Source: Deltaproteobacteria bacterium (GTDB taxonomy: Bacteria > Myxococcota > Myxococcia > Myxococcales > 40CM-4-68-19). From it: DNA of 64,000 nt. Both the position numbers and the translations under genes were made by a program. Below the pieces are notes generated by a model. The model did no database searches and was not told where the DNA came from. It saw nothing but the letters and a program-made list of their open reading frames with translations. Shown one piece after another: positions 51,866 to 61,537 of this stretch. Every line of letters starts with the position of its first letter. The stretch's first letter is position 1. The stretch spans positions 129,424 to 193,423 of the forward strand of contig VBLC01000046.1 in assembly GCA_005879315.1 (NCBI GenBank), in the 5' to 3' direction.

Positions 51866-52742
51866 TTCCCTCGCCGGCGCAGTCGGCAACACCCCTTTGG
51901 TGAGGCTGAGATCGCTCGAGCCCGGCGGGGTGGAGATCCACGCGAAATTGGAGTGGTTCAATCCCGGCGGCAGCGTGAAGGACCGCGCCGGACTGCAGAT
52001 CATCCGCGAGAGCGTCGAGAAGCTGCGCGGCCGGACGTTGATCGACTCGACCAGCGGCAACACCGGGATCGCCTACGCCTGGATCGGCGCGGCGCTGCGC
52101 GTGCCGGTGGCGCTGGTCATGCCGGAAAACGTGTCTGAAGCGCGCAAGCGCATCGTCCGCGCCTTTGGAGCGCAGGTCATCTATTCCGATCCGCTCGAGA
52201 CCTCCGACGGCGCCATCCGCCTGGCGCGCCAGCTGGTGCGCGAGCAACCCGATCGCTGGTTCTACGCCGATCAGTACTCCAACGAAGCGAACCCGCGCGC
52301 CCACGAGCTGGGCACGGCGCGAGAGATCTGGGACCAGACCGGCGGCCGGGTGACTCATGCAGTGGTCGGAATCGGCACCGGCGGCACCATCATGGGAGTC
52401 GGCCGCGGCCTGCGCGCGCGCAACCGGCGCGTGCAGATCGTCGCCGTCGAGCCGGCGGAAGCGCTTCACGGCCTGGAGGGCCTCAAGCACATGCCCTCGT
52501 CGATCGTGCCCGCCATCTACAAGGAGTCCGAGCTGGACCGGAAGCTCTCGATCCCCACCGATGCCGGCTGGGACATGGCCGAGCGGCTCGCGCGCGACGA
52601 GGGCCTCTTCGCCGGCCACAGCGCCGGCGCGGCCGCCTTCGGCGCACAGCTGGTGGCGCGCGAGATCGCCGAGCGAGGCGAGACCGGCGTCGTCGTCACG
52701 CTGTTCCCCGACCGCGCCGACCGTTACATTGCCCCGGCATGA
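51855..52742 (+). CDS. cysM: CysM-type cysteine synthase (sulfur-carrier dependent, by context)
   Basis: A 295-aa PLP enzyme from GTG 51855. GNTPLVRL, the PLP lysine K42 in GGSVKDRAG, substrate loop STSGNTGIAYAW, phosphate loop GIGTGGTIMG and LFAGHSAGAAAFGA are all intact. In Mycobacterium, CysM uses CysO thiocarboxylate and O-phosphoserine. Here CysO-like and JAMM genes flank it, so I infer the same chemistry, though O-acetylserine use cannot be excluded by eye. It overlaps both neighbours. Confidence 0.9.
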   Translation: MVFDSLAGAVGNTPLVRLRSLEPGGVEIHAKLEWFNPGGSVKDRAGLQIIRESVEKLRGRTLIDSTSGNTGIAYAWIGAALRVPVALVMPENVSEARKRIVRAFGAQVIYSDPLETSDGAIRLARQLVREQPDRWFYADQYSNEANPRAHELGTAREIWDQTGGRVTHAVVGIGTGGTIMGVGRGLRARNRRVQIVAVEPAEALHGLEGLKHMPSSIVPAIYKESELDRKLSIPTDAGWDMAERLARDEGLFAGHSAGAAAFGAQLVAREIAERGETGVVVTLFPDRADRYIAPA

Positions 52743-53182
52743 TCGCGCCGGAGGTGCTCCGCCAGATCGCCGCGCACGCGCGCTCGACCTATCCGGCCGA
52801 GTGTTGTGGGCTCTTGTTGCGCGACCGGAGCGGCGCGATCTCTTTCCGGCCGATCCCCAACATCGCCGGCTCGCCGGAAGCGCGGCCCACCAGCTCGCGC
52901 ACCGCTCGCGACGGATATGTGATGGATCCGAAGGCGCTGCTTTCGGCAATGCAGGAAGGCGACCTTTGGGCCATCGTCCATAGCCATCCTGACGTCGGTG
53001 CCTATTTCTCTAAAGAAGACAGAGACATGGCGCTAGGCGATGGGGAGGAGCCACTCTGGCCCGGCGTGCGATATCTGGTCGTTTCGGTGCGCGCCGGGCG
53101 CGTGGAGGGCGCCCGCATCTATACCTGGGATAGTTCCCGCGGCGATTTTGCAGAAGAAGAAGTTATCGGAATAATCGAATAG
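52739..53182 (+). CDS. JAMM/Mov34 metalloprotease (Mec+-like)
   Basis: A 147-aa zinc protease with all catalytic residues: E21 in PAECCGLLL, H81-S-H83, S91 and D94 in the HSHxxxxxxxSxxD pattern. Mec+ of Mycobacterium releases cysteine from CysO-cysteine by cutting after GG. The carrier in this locus already has GG-Cys encoded, so this enzyme probably matures it as well. Coupled to CysM by ATGA. The last 40 bases and the following 52-base spacer are AT-rich compared with the rest of the locus. Confidence 0.9.
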   Translation: MIAPEVLRQIAAHARSTYPAECCGLLLRDRSGAISFRPIPNIAGSPEARPTSSRTARDGYVMDPKALLSAMQEGDLWAIVHSHPDVGAYFSKEDRDMALGDGEEPLWPGVRYLVVSVRAGRVEGARIYTWDSSRGDFAEEEVIGIIE

Positions 53183-53234
53183 ACATTCATTAGGCGCGAA
53201 TGTATGGTGCGCCAATCTCTTGGAGCGCACCGCG

Positions 53235-54026
53235 ATGAATCTCGGCAGCTCGTCGAATGGCTTCACCGTCTGGTTTACCGGAATGAGCGGCGCCGGCAAA
53301 TCGACGCTGGCGCAGGGTCTGGCTAACCGCCTGCGACGACTGGGGAAAATAGTCGACGTGATGGACGGCCCGGAAGTCGAGCAGATGCTCGGGGTCGGCA
53401 AGGGCGGCACCAAGGACGAGCGCAATGCCGAGGCGCGCAAGCTGGCCTGGGTTTGCAAGCTCGTGACGCGGGGCGGCGGAACCATTCTGCAATCGGCCAT
53501 CGAGAGTCCCTATCGCGAAACCCGCGACGAGGCGCGGCGGCAGATCGGCCGGTTCGCCGAGGTCTTCGTGGAGTGCCCCATCGAAACACTCATCCATCGC
53601 GACCGGAGCGGCCGCTACAAGCGCGCGCTCGCCGGCGAGTTGAAGACGCTCGTCGGCATCACCGAGCCTTACGAGCCGCCGGTGCATCCGGAGGTGGTCG
53701 TCGACACCAGCAAGCACTCGGTCGACGAAGCCGTCGAACACATCCTCGGCCAGCTCGTCGCGCAGCGGCTGCTCGATCCGGAGTTCGCCGCCTTGAAATC
53801 GCGGCCGCGCCTGCAGGCGCGCGCGCCGCTGCCCGAGCAGCCGAAGCCTGCGGCGGCGAAGGTGGAGAAGCCTCGTCTCGCCAAGGTGAAGAAGCTGCGG
53901 CAGCACAAGGCGGCCAAGCCTTCCAAGCCGGCCAAGGCGCAGCGGCGGGCGCCGGCGCGCAAGTCGGCGGCCGCGCGCACGGCGCGGGTGGGGCCACAGC
54001 GGCGCGGCGGAAAGCGCAAGCGCTGA
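53235..54026 (+). CDS. APS-kinase-like protein with lysine-rich tail
   Basis: A 263-aa protein; ATG 53235 (MNLGSSSNGFTVWFTGMSG) is preferred over TTG 53220. Residues 1-175 are an APS-kinase fold: GMSGAGKST P-loop, DVMDGPEVEQML, ESPYRETRDEARRQIG, EVFVECPIETLIHRD, GITEPYEPPVHPEVVVDT. Some positions differ from active CysC, such as KLAW in place of the usual IRRIGF and TILQSAIES in place of the usual VICAAISP. Residues about 205-263 are Lys/Arg/Ala/Pro-rich (AAKPSKPAKAQRRAPARKSAA), like histone H1 tails. Catalysis is plausible, but the tail suggests nucleic acid or protein binding. Confidence 0.8.
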   Translation: MNLGSSSNGFTVWFTGMSGAGKSTLAQGLANRLRRLGKIVDVMDGPEVEQMLGVGKGGTKDERNAEARKLAWVCKLVTRGGGTILQSAIESPYRETRDEARRQIGRFAEVFVECPIETLIHRDRSGRYKRALAGELKTLVGITEPYEPPVHPEVVVDTSKHSVDEAVEHILGQLVAQRLLDPEFAALKSRPRLQARAPLPEQPKPAAAKVEKPRLAKVKKLRQHKAAKPSKPAKAQRRAPARKSAAARTARVGPQRRGGKRKR

Positions 54027-54029
54027 GCC

Positions 54030-54845
54030 ATGCTGCAGGCCAAGCGCGAGGCGGCGCTGCAGCGCCTGCGCGGGCTGGGCAGCGCGCTGGTGGCCTATTC
54101 GGGCGGCGTTGATTCGGCGCTGCTCCTGGCGCTGGCGCGCGAGGCCTTGGGAGCGCGAGCCGTCGCTTTCACCGCCGTTTCGCCGGCCGTGGCGCCCGAT
54201 GAGCTGGAGGGCGCGCGCTCTCTCGCGCAGGAGCTGGGCGTCGAGCACGTCGAGCGCGCCTCGGGTGAGCTGGAGGATCCCCACTACGCTCAAAATCCCG
54301 TCGACCGCTGCTACTTCTGCAAGACCGAGCTGTACCGGCTGGCCGAAGACGAGGCCCGGGCGCGCGGGCTCGCCGCCGTCGTGGCGGGGACGAATGCGGA
54401 TGAGCTCCTCGACTACCGCCCAGGCCTGCGCGCAGCGCATGAGCACCAGGTGGTCCAGCCGCTTGCCGAGGCGGGGTTGAGCAAGGCGGAGATCCGCCAG
54501 CTGAGCCGCGAGATGGGCCTGCCCACCTGGGACAAGCCGCAGCAGCCCTGCCTCTCCTCGCGCATTCCCTACGGCACGGAGGTGACGGCCGAGCGGCTCG
54601 CCCAGCTGGCGCGCAGCGAGATGGCCCTGCGCGCTCTCGGTCTGCGCGAATTTCGCGTCCGGTACCACGGCGACGTCGCCCGCATCGAGGTCGCCGAGGG
54701 AGAGCTGGACCAGCTCCTGCGCGTCCGCGACCAAATCGCGCGAGTTCTAAAAGAATCCGGCTTCAAGTTCGTCAGCCTCGACCTCGAGCCCTTCCGCAGC
54801 GGCCGGCTCAACGAAGCGGCTGGCCTCGTGCCTCTCCGCCGCTGA
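54030..54845 (+). CDS. larE: LarE-family ATP-dependent sulfur transferase
   Basis: A 271-aa PP-loop protein. AYSGGVDSALLLALA is the ATP-binding loop, and DRCYFCKTELY plus QQPCLSSRIPYG provide three Cys in the positions used for a [4Fe-4S] cluster in LarE proteins of the multi-Cys type. LarE normally supplies sulfur for the nickel-pincer cofactor of lactate racemase; no larB or larC is present. In this operon it may deliver sulfur to the carrier or tRNA-like acceptors. Four bases separate it from the APS-kinase-like gene. Confidence 0.88.
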   Translation: MLQAKREAALQRLRGLGSALVAYSGGVDSALLLALAREALGARAVAFTAVSPAVAPDELEGARSLAQELGVEHVERASGELEDPHYAQNPVDRCYFCKTELYRLAEDEARARGLAAVVAGTNADELLDYRPGLRAAHEHQVVQPLAEAGLSKAEIRQLSREMGLPTWDKPQQPCLSSRIPYGTEVTAERLAQLARSEMALRALGLREFRVRYHGDVARIEVAEGELDQLLRVRDQIARVLKESGFKFVSLDLEPFRSGRLNEAAGLVPLRR

Positions 54846-54931
54846 TCATCGGTCGATCGGCGGCTGCCGCCCGGGCAATCGCTCTCGTACCATGCGCGCG
54901 CTCATTCCCGAGCTCGGGAGGTCGGTCGCGC

Positions 54932-57406
54932 ATGCCTATCGTCTCGTCCAGTCCGCGCGGCAAGCGGGTCCGCCTCGCCCTCGCCGCAGCGCTGCTCGCC
55001 GCCGGCTGCTCGGGCGGCGGCGGGTGCGGCACCTCCTGCGGCGGCGCTTTCAAGGCGGTCGACGAGCAGGGCCATCCCATCCAGTTCACCGGCGCGCGCC
55101 TCGACAACGTCGCGCAGGTCCGGCTGACCCGGAGCGGCTTCAACTTCCTCAACGCCAGCCACCTGAACGAAATCCTCGGCGCCCTCAACTCCGGCGCCGG
55201 CCTCTCCATGCCCTGCATCGAGAAGGACGCCCTTCTCGACGCCTGCCTCGGCAGCTTCGGCCTGCGCTTCAGCGTCCTCGCCGGCGACACCAACTTCAAC
55301 GGGTCCTGCGACGCGGCCGACTCGACCCCGCTGCACATCGCCTTCAAGGACGTGAGCTGGATTCTCCTTCCCCCCGGCACGCTGCGGGCGCACATCGTCC
55401 TGCACCTCAAGACCGGGGACATCTACCTGCGCACCAAGGAGGAGCACAGCACGCTCTGCGGTGGCACGAGCGCCATCCAGCTGCGCGCCTTTTACGACGA
55501 CGAGCTCCCCGGGCTGCCGGAGAAAGACACGGTGGTCGACCTCGACCTCGGCTTCAGCACCGCTCCGGACGGAAGGCTGCAGATCAATTTTCCCAACGCC
55601 TCGCTCGACGCCATCGTCGCGAACTTCCAGCCGGGAGCACTCTGGCTCGACGGCAACGTCGGCACCGATCCGCCCATCGCCCCGAACGCGGCCGGCAAGT
55701 ACTTCGGCAACGGGTGCGATTCGAGCGCCCGTGGCACCTACGCCGTGACCAAGAATGGTGGCGCGCAGCTGAGCTGCTCGCAGGTCTTCACCGACTTGTC
55801 CGCCGGCTGCGATCCGAACGGCAGCAACGGCGCCCTCTGCGGCATCGTCGAATATGTGCGCGGCTCTCTCTTCGATGATCTCAAGAACCATTTCGCGAGC
55901 CACATCGTCAGCGTGCTGCGCGCGCAGCTCGACAACCTCCGCTGCCAGCGCGCGAGCGACAGGCAAAGCAGTCCAGTCGCGTGCGACGGCAATCATCCCT
56001 GCCCAGCCGACGACGACGGCCACGCCCTCGCTTGCGATCTCGCGCGCGGCGTCTGCTACTCGCCCGCGGCAGGCACCGGCAACTTCAACTGCGAGCCGAT
56101 CCCGCTGGCCATCGCCGGGCAGCTCGACGTGAGCCACCTCACCGAGAGAGTCGGCTTTCCGCCCGAGACGAAGCTCGACATCTTCGCCGGCCTGGGGAGC
56201 AAGGGCGCGGCGGGCCTCGTTGACGGCAACGGGCTGCAGCTCTCGGCCCAGGCGGGGACGGCGCCCGCCTCGCCGCTCCTGGCGCTTTGCGTGCCGCCCG
56301 CGCAGCAGGCTTCCGCGGTCGACCCACCGCCGATGGATTTCGAGGCCAACAAGCCCGCCGGCGTCACCAGCTACGATGCCGCTTTCTCTCTCGCCGGCGC
56401 GATGCTCAACCGCGGTTTTCTCGACGCCTACCATGCTGGCCTCCTTTGCGTGGCGGTGACCCACAAGACCACGCCGTACATCTCCAGCGGGCTGTTCAGG
56501 CTCTTCCTGCCTTCGCTGGGGCTGGTCACTGGCGACAAAGAGGTGCCGATGAACGTCCTCTTCCGGCCCACCCAGCCGCCCTACGTGCGCGTCGGCCGCA
56601 ACACCACCAAGGTCAATCCCGACGGGAGCATCACGCCGGACGATCCGCTGCTCACGCTGGCTTTCAAGCAGCTCGAGGTCGACTTCTATGCGCTCGTCGA
56701 CGAGCGACAGGTCCGTCTCTTCACGCTGCAGGCCGACCTGCAGCTGCCGCTCGGCATCCGGACTTTTGCCGAGCCGAACGCGGACACGCTGCAGCCCGTG
56801 CTGGGCGGGCTCGAGACCCTGCTCACCAACGTCTCGGCGCTCTCGCCCGACGGCGGCCCCTATGGCCCGAGCGATCTGCTCGCGGAGGATCCGGGCGCGC
56901 TCAAGGACCTGCTTGCGGCGGTGTTGCGATTGGCGCAGCCGCTGCTCGCCGGCGTGATCAAGCCGATGGTGCTGCCGACCATGCTCGGCCTGCGCTTCGG
57001 GGTCGAGGGCATCGCGGGCGCCGTACCGATGACGGACGTCGGGAGGGGCGGCTATCACCATCTGGCGCTTTGGGCGAACGTGAACGAGTGTGGGAGCTCC
57101 TGCGCGCCTCGCACCGTGCGCACCGAGGCGCGAGTGGCGAGCGCCCAAGCCCCGGCAAGCCTGGAAAGGGCCCTGCGTCCCGAGCTCGAGATGGAACTCT
57201 TCTCACAGGCGCGCTGGGCAGAGTTCAGCTATCGGGTCGACGGCTCGCTCTGGTCGCCCTGGATCGGAAATGTCTCGCGGCTGACCATCCACGATCCGCT
57301 CTTCCTCCTGCCGGGGCATCACCTCGTCGAGGTCACCTCGCGCGAGGCTGGTGACGACCGGACCATGGACCGCGAGCCGGCGACGGTGGACTTCGTCGTC
57401 AACTGA
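54932..57406 (+). CDS. Large Cys-rich lipoprotein of unknown function
   Basis: An 824-aa protein with a twin-basic N-terminus and lipobox LLAAGCSGG. Cys-rich patches (GCGTSCGG, DGNHPCPADDDGHALACDLARGVC) lie in a mostly beta body (QFTGARLDNVAQVRL, HIVLHLKTGDIYLRT). Hydrophobic C-terminal segments resemble a lipid-binding tube rather than membrane helices (LLAAVLRLAQPLLAGVIKPM). No known domain is seen. It probably sits at the outer membrane. It is 86 bases after larE and convergent with truA. Confidence 0.7.
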   Translation: MPIVSSSPRGKRVRLALAAALLAAGCSGGGGCGTSCGGAFKAVDEQGHPIQFTGARLDNVAQVRLTRSGFNFLNASHLNEILGALNSGAGLSMPCIEKDALLDACLGSFGLRFSVLAGDTNFNGSCDAADSTPLHIAFKDVSWILLPPGTLRAHIVLHLKTGDIYLRTKEEHSTLCGGTSAIQLRAFYDDELPGLPEKDTVVDLDLGFSTAPDGRLQINFPNASLDAIVANFQPGALWLDGNVGTDPPIAPNAAGKYFGNGCDSSARGTYAVTKNGGAQLSCSQVFTDLSAGCDPNGSNGALCGIVEYVRGSLFDDLKNHFASHIVSVLRAQLDNLRCQRASDRQSSPVACDGNHPCPADDDGHALACDLARGVCYSPAAGTGNFNCEPIPLAIAGQLDVSHLTERVGFPPETKLDIFAGLGSKGAAGLVDGNGLQLSAQAGTAPASPLLALCVPPAQQASAVDPPPMDFEANKPAGVTSYDAAFSLAGAMLNRGFLDAYHAGLLCVAVTHKTTPYISSGLFRLFLPSLGLVTGDKEVPMNVLFRPTQPPYVRVGRNTTKVNPDGSITPDDPLLTLAFKQLEVDFYALVDERQVRLFTLQADLQLPLGIRTFAEPNADTLQPVLGGLETLLTNVSALSPDGGPYGPSDLLAEDPGALKDLLAAVLRLAQPLLAGVIKPMVLPTMLGLRFGVEGIAGAVPMTDVGRGGYHHLALWANVNECGSSCAPRTVRTEARVASAQAPASLERALRPELEMELFSQARWAEFSYRVDGSLWSPWIGNVSRLTIHDPLFLLPGHHLVEVTSREAGDDRTMDREPATVDFVVN

Positions 57407-57424
57407 GAGATCGCGCTTGGCGCG

Positions 57425-58087
57425 TCAGGGGAAGGGGTCCATCTCCGGTGGATAGAACACCTCCACGAGCGTAAGGCCGTGCGCGGGGGCCGTTGCGCCC
57501 ATCCACGGCCGGTGCCGCGCGGCCAGCTCCCGGAGCGACTCCGGCGAGGCATAGCCGAGCGCGACTGCACCGAGGTGCCCGGCGAGATTGCGAATCTGAT
57601 GCTTGCGAAAGGCTCGCGCCTCGACGAGGAGGATGCCCTCGTCGTCGAGAGACCAGCTCGACAGGGGCGGCGCGGGCCGGTGCAGCTTGGAGGGCGAGGC
57701 GAGGCCGGACAGCTCCGGCAGCCCGAGAAGGCCACGCAAGGCCGTGCGCGCCCGCTCCCAGTCGCCGCGCGGCACGAACGAGGACATGCGATACCGGTAG
57801 CGCTTGCCGATCGCGCTCGCCCGCGCATGGAACGACGGATGCGCCTCGGCCCAGCGAAGGAGACGCAGGCCTTCGGGGAACCGCAGCGCAGGAAACTCGG
57901 GCGCGCTCGCACTGCGGAACGACGCGACTTGTCCTTCCGCAGCGACCCCGGCATCGGTGCGCGAGGCGCCTTGCACGGTGTGGCCGAGAATTTCCTCCAG
58001 CGCTCCCTGCACGGTAGAAAGTCCAGGCTGCTTCTGCCAGCCGCGGAAGGCGCTGCCGTCGTAAGCGAGGAGGAGTGCGAAATTCAT
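57425..58087 (-). CDS. truA: tRNA pseudouridine synthase TruA, short form
   Basis: A 220-aa enzyme making pseudouridine at tRNA positions 38-40. Start moved to ATG 58087. Catalytic D45 in GASRTDAGV is intact, along with YDGSAFRGWQKQ, HARASAIGKRYRYR and FRKHQIRNLAGHLGAVALG. It is about 30-40 residues shorter than usual because the segment after YRYR, the forefinger-like insert, is reduced. It is divergent from clpX. Confidence 0.9.
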   Translation of the reverse strand: MNFALLLAYDGSAFRGWQKQPGLSTVQGALEEILGHTVQGASRTDAGVAAEGQVASFRSASAPEFPALRFPEGLRLLRWAEAHPSFHARASAIGKRYRYRMSSFVPRGDWERARTALRGLLGLPELSGLASPSKLHRPAPPLSSWSLDDEGILLVEARAFRKHQIRNLAGHLGAVALGYASPESLRELAARHRPWMGATAPAHGLTLVEVFYPPEMDPFP

Positions 58088-58242
58088 TGCCGCTTCCGTC
58101 GATCTTGCGGTCAGGCAGGCGCCCGCACAGGGTCGCATTCTGGCGCAGATCGCCCGCCCTCTATATTTTTCATTACGGTGTTCGGCGGAGATGGTTGCCC
58201 GGCTGGCTGGGCCGCGCGTACACTTGGTAGCGTGGAGGTGAG

Positions 58243-59535
<1,293 letters not shown>

Positions 59536-59555
59536 GAGCAGAGCGTGTTGAAGAG

Positions 59556-59593
59556 GCCTTCCCGCCCTGCGTCCAAGCGGGTAGAGGCTTTTT
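59556..59593 (+). terminator. Probable Rho-independent terminator after clpX
   Basis: GCCTTCCCGC and GCGGGTAGAGGC pair as 4 plus 5 bp around a small internal bulge, with an 11-base loop, followed by TTTTT. It is 20 bases after the clpX stop. Confidence 0.65.
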
Positions 59594-59605
59594 CGGGAGG
59601 CCCGC

Positions 59606-60574
59606 ATGAAGCGCATTCTCCTCGCTGCTCTCTTTCTCTCGCTTCCGGCGCTGGCGCAGGAATATCCCGGCGACGACGACTACTCCTGGCAGATGCGGGA
59701 GCCGCCGCCGCCCGACTACGACCAGCCGCCGCCTGCCGATTACGACGAGCCTCCGCCGCCTGCGCGGCGGGGTCCGACGCTCGACGACTTCCGCGGCGAC
59801 CGCGAGCTTTCCGGGTCCGGCGAGTGGCTCGACACGCCGGAGTACGGCACGGTGTGGCGGCCCACCAGTGTCGACTCGGACTGGCGGCCGTATCTCTACG
59901 GGCACTGGGAGTGGACGACGGTCGGCTGGGCCTGGGTGAGCGACGAGCCCTTCGGCTGGGCCGTCTATCACTACGGCCGCTGGGCGTACATGGGCTCGTG
60001 GGGATGGGCCTGGGTCCCCGGCCGCGTCTGGGCTCCCGCCTGGGTCGCCTGGCGCTGGGGCAACGGCTACGCCGGCTGGTGTCCGCTCGGGCCGCGCCTG
60101 GTGGTCTGGGAGCAGCCGCAACTCTGGGTCTTCGTCTCGGCGAATCACTTCCTCGATCCGGTTCCGCGCTATGTCGTGCCGAGGACCGAGCTGCCCGTTC
60201 TCTACGCGCGGGCGAGGGCGCTGCCGGTGCAACCTGGGCCGCGCGCTGGACCCATCGCCGGAGCGGTCGCGCGCGCGACGGGACATTCAGTGAGGCCGAT
60301 GCCCATCCGCGAGGCTTCTTCGCCGCGAGCGACGGGCGGCGGGGCGGGTGTCTGGTACTACCGGCCGCGCACGGCTCCGCTGGCGGCGCCGGTCGGGACT
60401 CCGCGGCCGCACGCACAGGTGACGACGGGCGGCGGGCAGCGCTTCTACCGCGGCGCGCCTGCGGCCGTCAGATCTGGCGACGCGCCTCGCCCTGCTCCGG
60501 CGCCTCACGCGACCGGCACGAGGACTGCGCCGCAAGCGGAGTCCGGCTCCGAACAGAAACCGCATGCCCGGTGA
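59606..60574 (+). CDS. Exported Trp/Pro-rich protein (DUF6600-like)
   Basis: A 322-aa protein with signal peptide MKRILLAALFLSLPALAQ, a Pro/Asp/Tyr repeat region (PPPPDYDQPPPADYDEPPPP, about 30-55) and a Trp-rich block (about 90-170) with repeated GxW/WxxGW units such as YGHWEWTTVGWAWV and YGRWAYMGSWGWAWVPG. The C-terminal third is Pro/Ala/Arg-rich and likely disordered. This resembles DUF6600 proteins of the periplasm; function is unknown. It follows clpX after a terminator. Confidence 0.75.
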   Translation: MKRILLAALFLSLPALAQEYPGDDDYSWQMREPPPPDYDQPPPADYDEPPPPARRGPTLDDFRGDRELSGSGEWLDTPEYGTVWRPTSVDSDWRPYLYGHWEWTTVGWAWVSDEPFGWAVYHYGRWAYMGSWGWAWVPGRVWAPAWVAWRWGNGYAGWCPLGPRLVVWEQPQLWVFVSANHFLDPVPRYVVPRTELPVLYARARALPVQPGPRAGPIAGAVARATGHSVRPMPIREASSPRATGGGAGVWYYRPRTAPLAAPVGTPRPHAQVTTGGGQRFYRGAPAAVRSGDAPRPAPAPHATGTRTAPQAESGSEQKPHAR

Positions 60575-60598
60575 GCCATCACTAGATTAGCCGGCGAC

Positions 60599-61537
60599 AT
60601 GGCCGGCCGTCGGCAGCAGATCCTCTTCGCGGTGCGCGTCGCCGCGTGGCTCGTGATGGGCGCGCTGGTCATCGGCCTCGCGCGGCGGATGAACTGGGAC
60701 GAAGTCTTCGGCGCATTCGCTGCCGCCGACCTGCGGCTGGCGCTGGTAGCGACGCTCTTCGGCGTCCCTTGCGTCGCCCTGCAGGGACTGCGCTGGTCGT
60801 CGCTGGTCAATGCCGTGCGCAAGGTCCCGTTCGCGACGCCGGTGGCGGCGATCTTCGTCGGCCAGGCCGCGAGCGCCTTCCTTCCCATGCGCGCCGGCGA
60901 GGCAGTCCGCACCGAGCTGCTCGCGCGCGCCACCGGGATGGGCCGCGCCGCATCGCTCGGGACCGTCGCCCTCGACCACAGCGTGAACGGCCTGGTGATG
61001 TTCGCCATCGCCGGCTCGCTGCCGCTGCTCTTGCCGGTGCCGCGCTGGATGGCGATCGTGCTCTGGAGCGGCATGGCCGGAGCCATCGCCCTCGCGCTGG
61101 TCCTGCTGCGGCTCTCGCGCACTCCCAGCTCCAGCGAAGGCCGACTCGGCCAGCTCATCGCCAAGATGCGCTCGGGCCTGGTGGCGCTGCGCAATCCCGC
61201 AGCGGTTGCGAGGGCTGCGGGCTTCTCCGCCGCCTCGTGGAGCGTGGAAATCGCCGTCGCGATGCTGGCGCTGGCGGCCTTCCATCTGCCGCACGACCTG
61301 CCGCACGCCATGGCAGTGCTCTTCGGCGTCAGCCTCGCGCAGGCGATCCCGGCGCCGCCCGCCTCGCTGGGAAATTTCGAGCTCGGCGCAGGCACGGCGC
61401 TGGTCGCGTTCGGCGGGCCGCCCGAGCATGCCGCGGCTTTCGCCATCGGCTACCACGCCATGCAGCTCCTGCCGACGCTGGTGGCGGGCGGCTTGATGCT
61501 CTCGCGCTTCCGCCTACGCCTCCCCCAGCACGCGTAG
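60599..61537 (+). CDS. Lysylphosphatidylglycerol-synthase-TM/flippase-like membrane protein
   Basis: A 312-aa protein with about seven to eight membrane segments. The pattern LQGLRWSSLVNAVRKVPF, FVGQAASAFLPMRAGEAVRTELLAR and LAQAIPAPPASLGNFELGAGTALVAF matches the UPF0104/LPG synthase TM family. Such proteins move or modify lipids, but this one lacks a synthase domain. Its last 24 bases overlap the convergent dipeptidase gene. Confidence 0.85.
   Translation: MAGRRQQILFAVRVAAWLVMGALVIGLARRMNWDEVFGAFAAADLRLALVATLFGVPCVALQGLRWSSLVNAVRKVPFATPVAAIFVGQAASAFLPMRAGEAVRTELLARATGMGRAASLGTVALDHSVNGLVMFAIAGSLPLLLPVPRWMAIVLWSGMAGAIALALVLLRLSRTPSSSEGRLGQLIAKMRSGLVALRNPAAVARAAGFSAASWSVEIAVAMLALAAFHLPHDLPHAMAVLFGVSLAQAIPAPPASLGNFELGAGTALVAFGGPPEHAAAFAIGYHAMQLLPTLVAGGLMLSRFRLRLPQHA

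Noticed and set aside
53183-53234. AT-richer spacer after the JAMM gene as a sign of recent transfer
   Set aside because: The change covers under 100 bases and the flanking genes have the codon pattern of the window; too little to support transfer.
58155-58175. TATATT-like -10 of clpX
   Set aside because: No convincing -35 at the right spacing was found, so I did not list it as a promoter.
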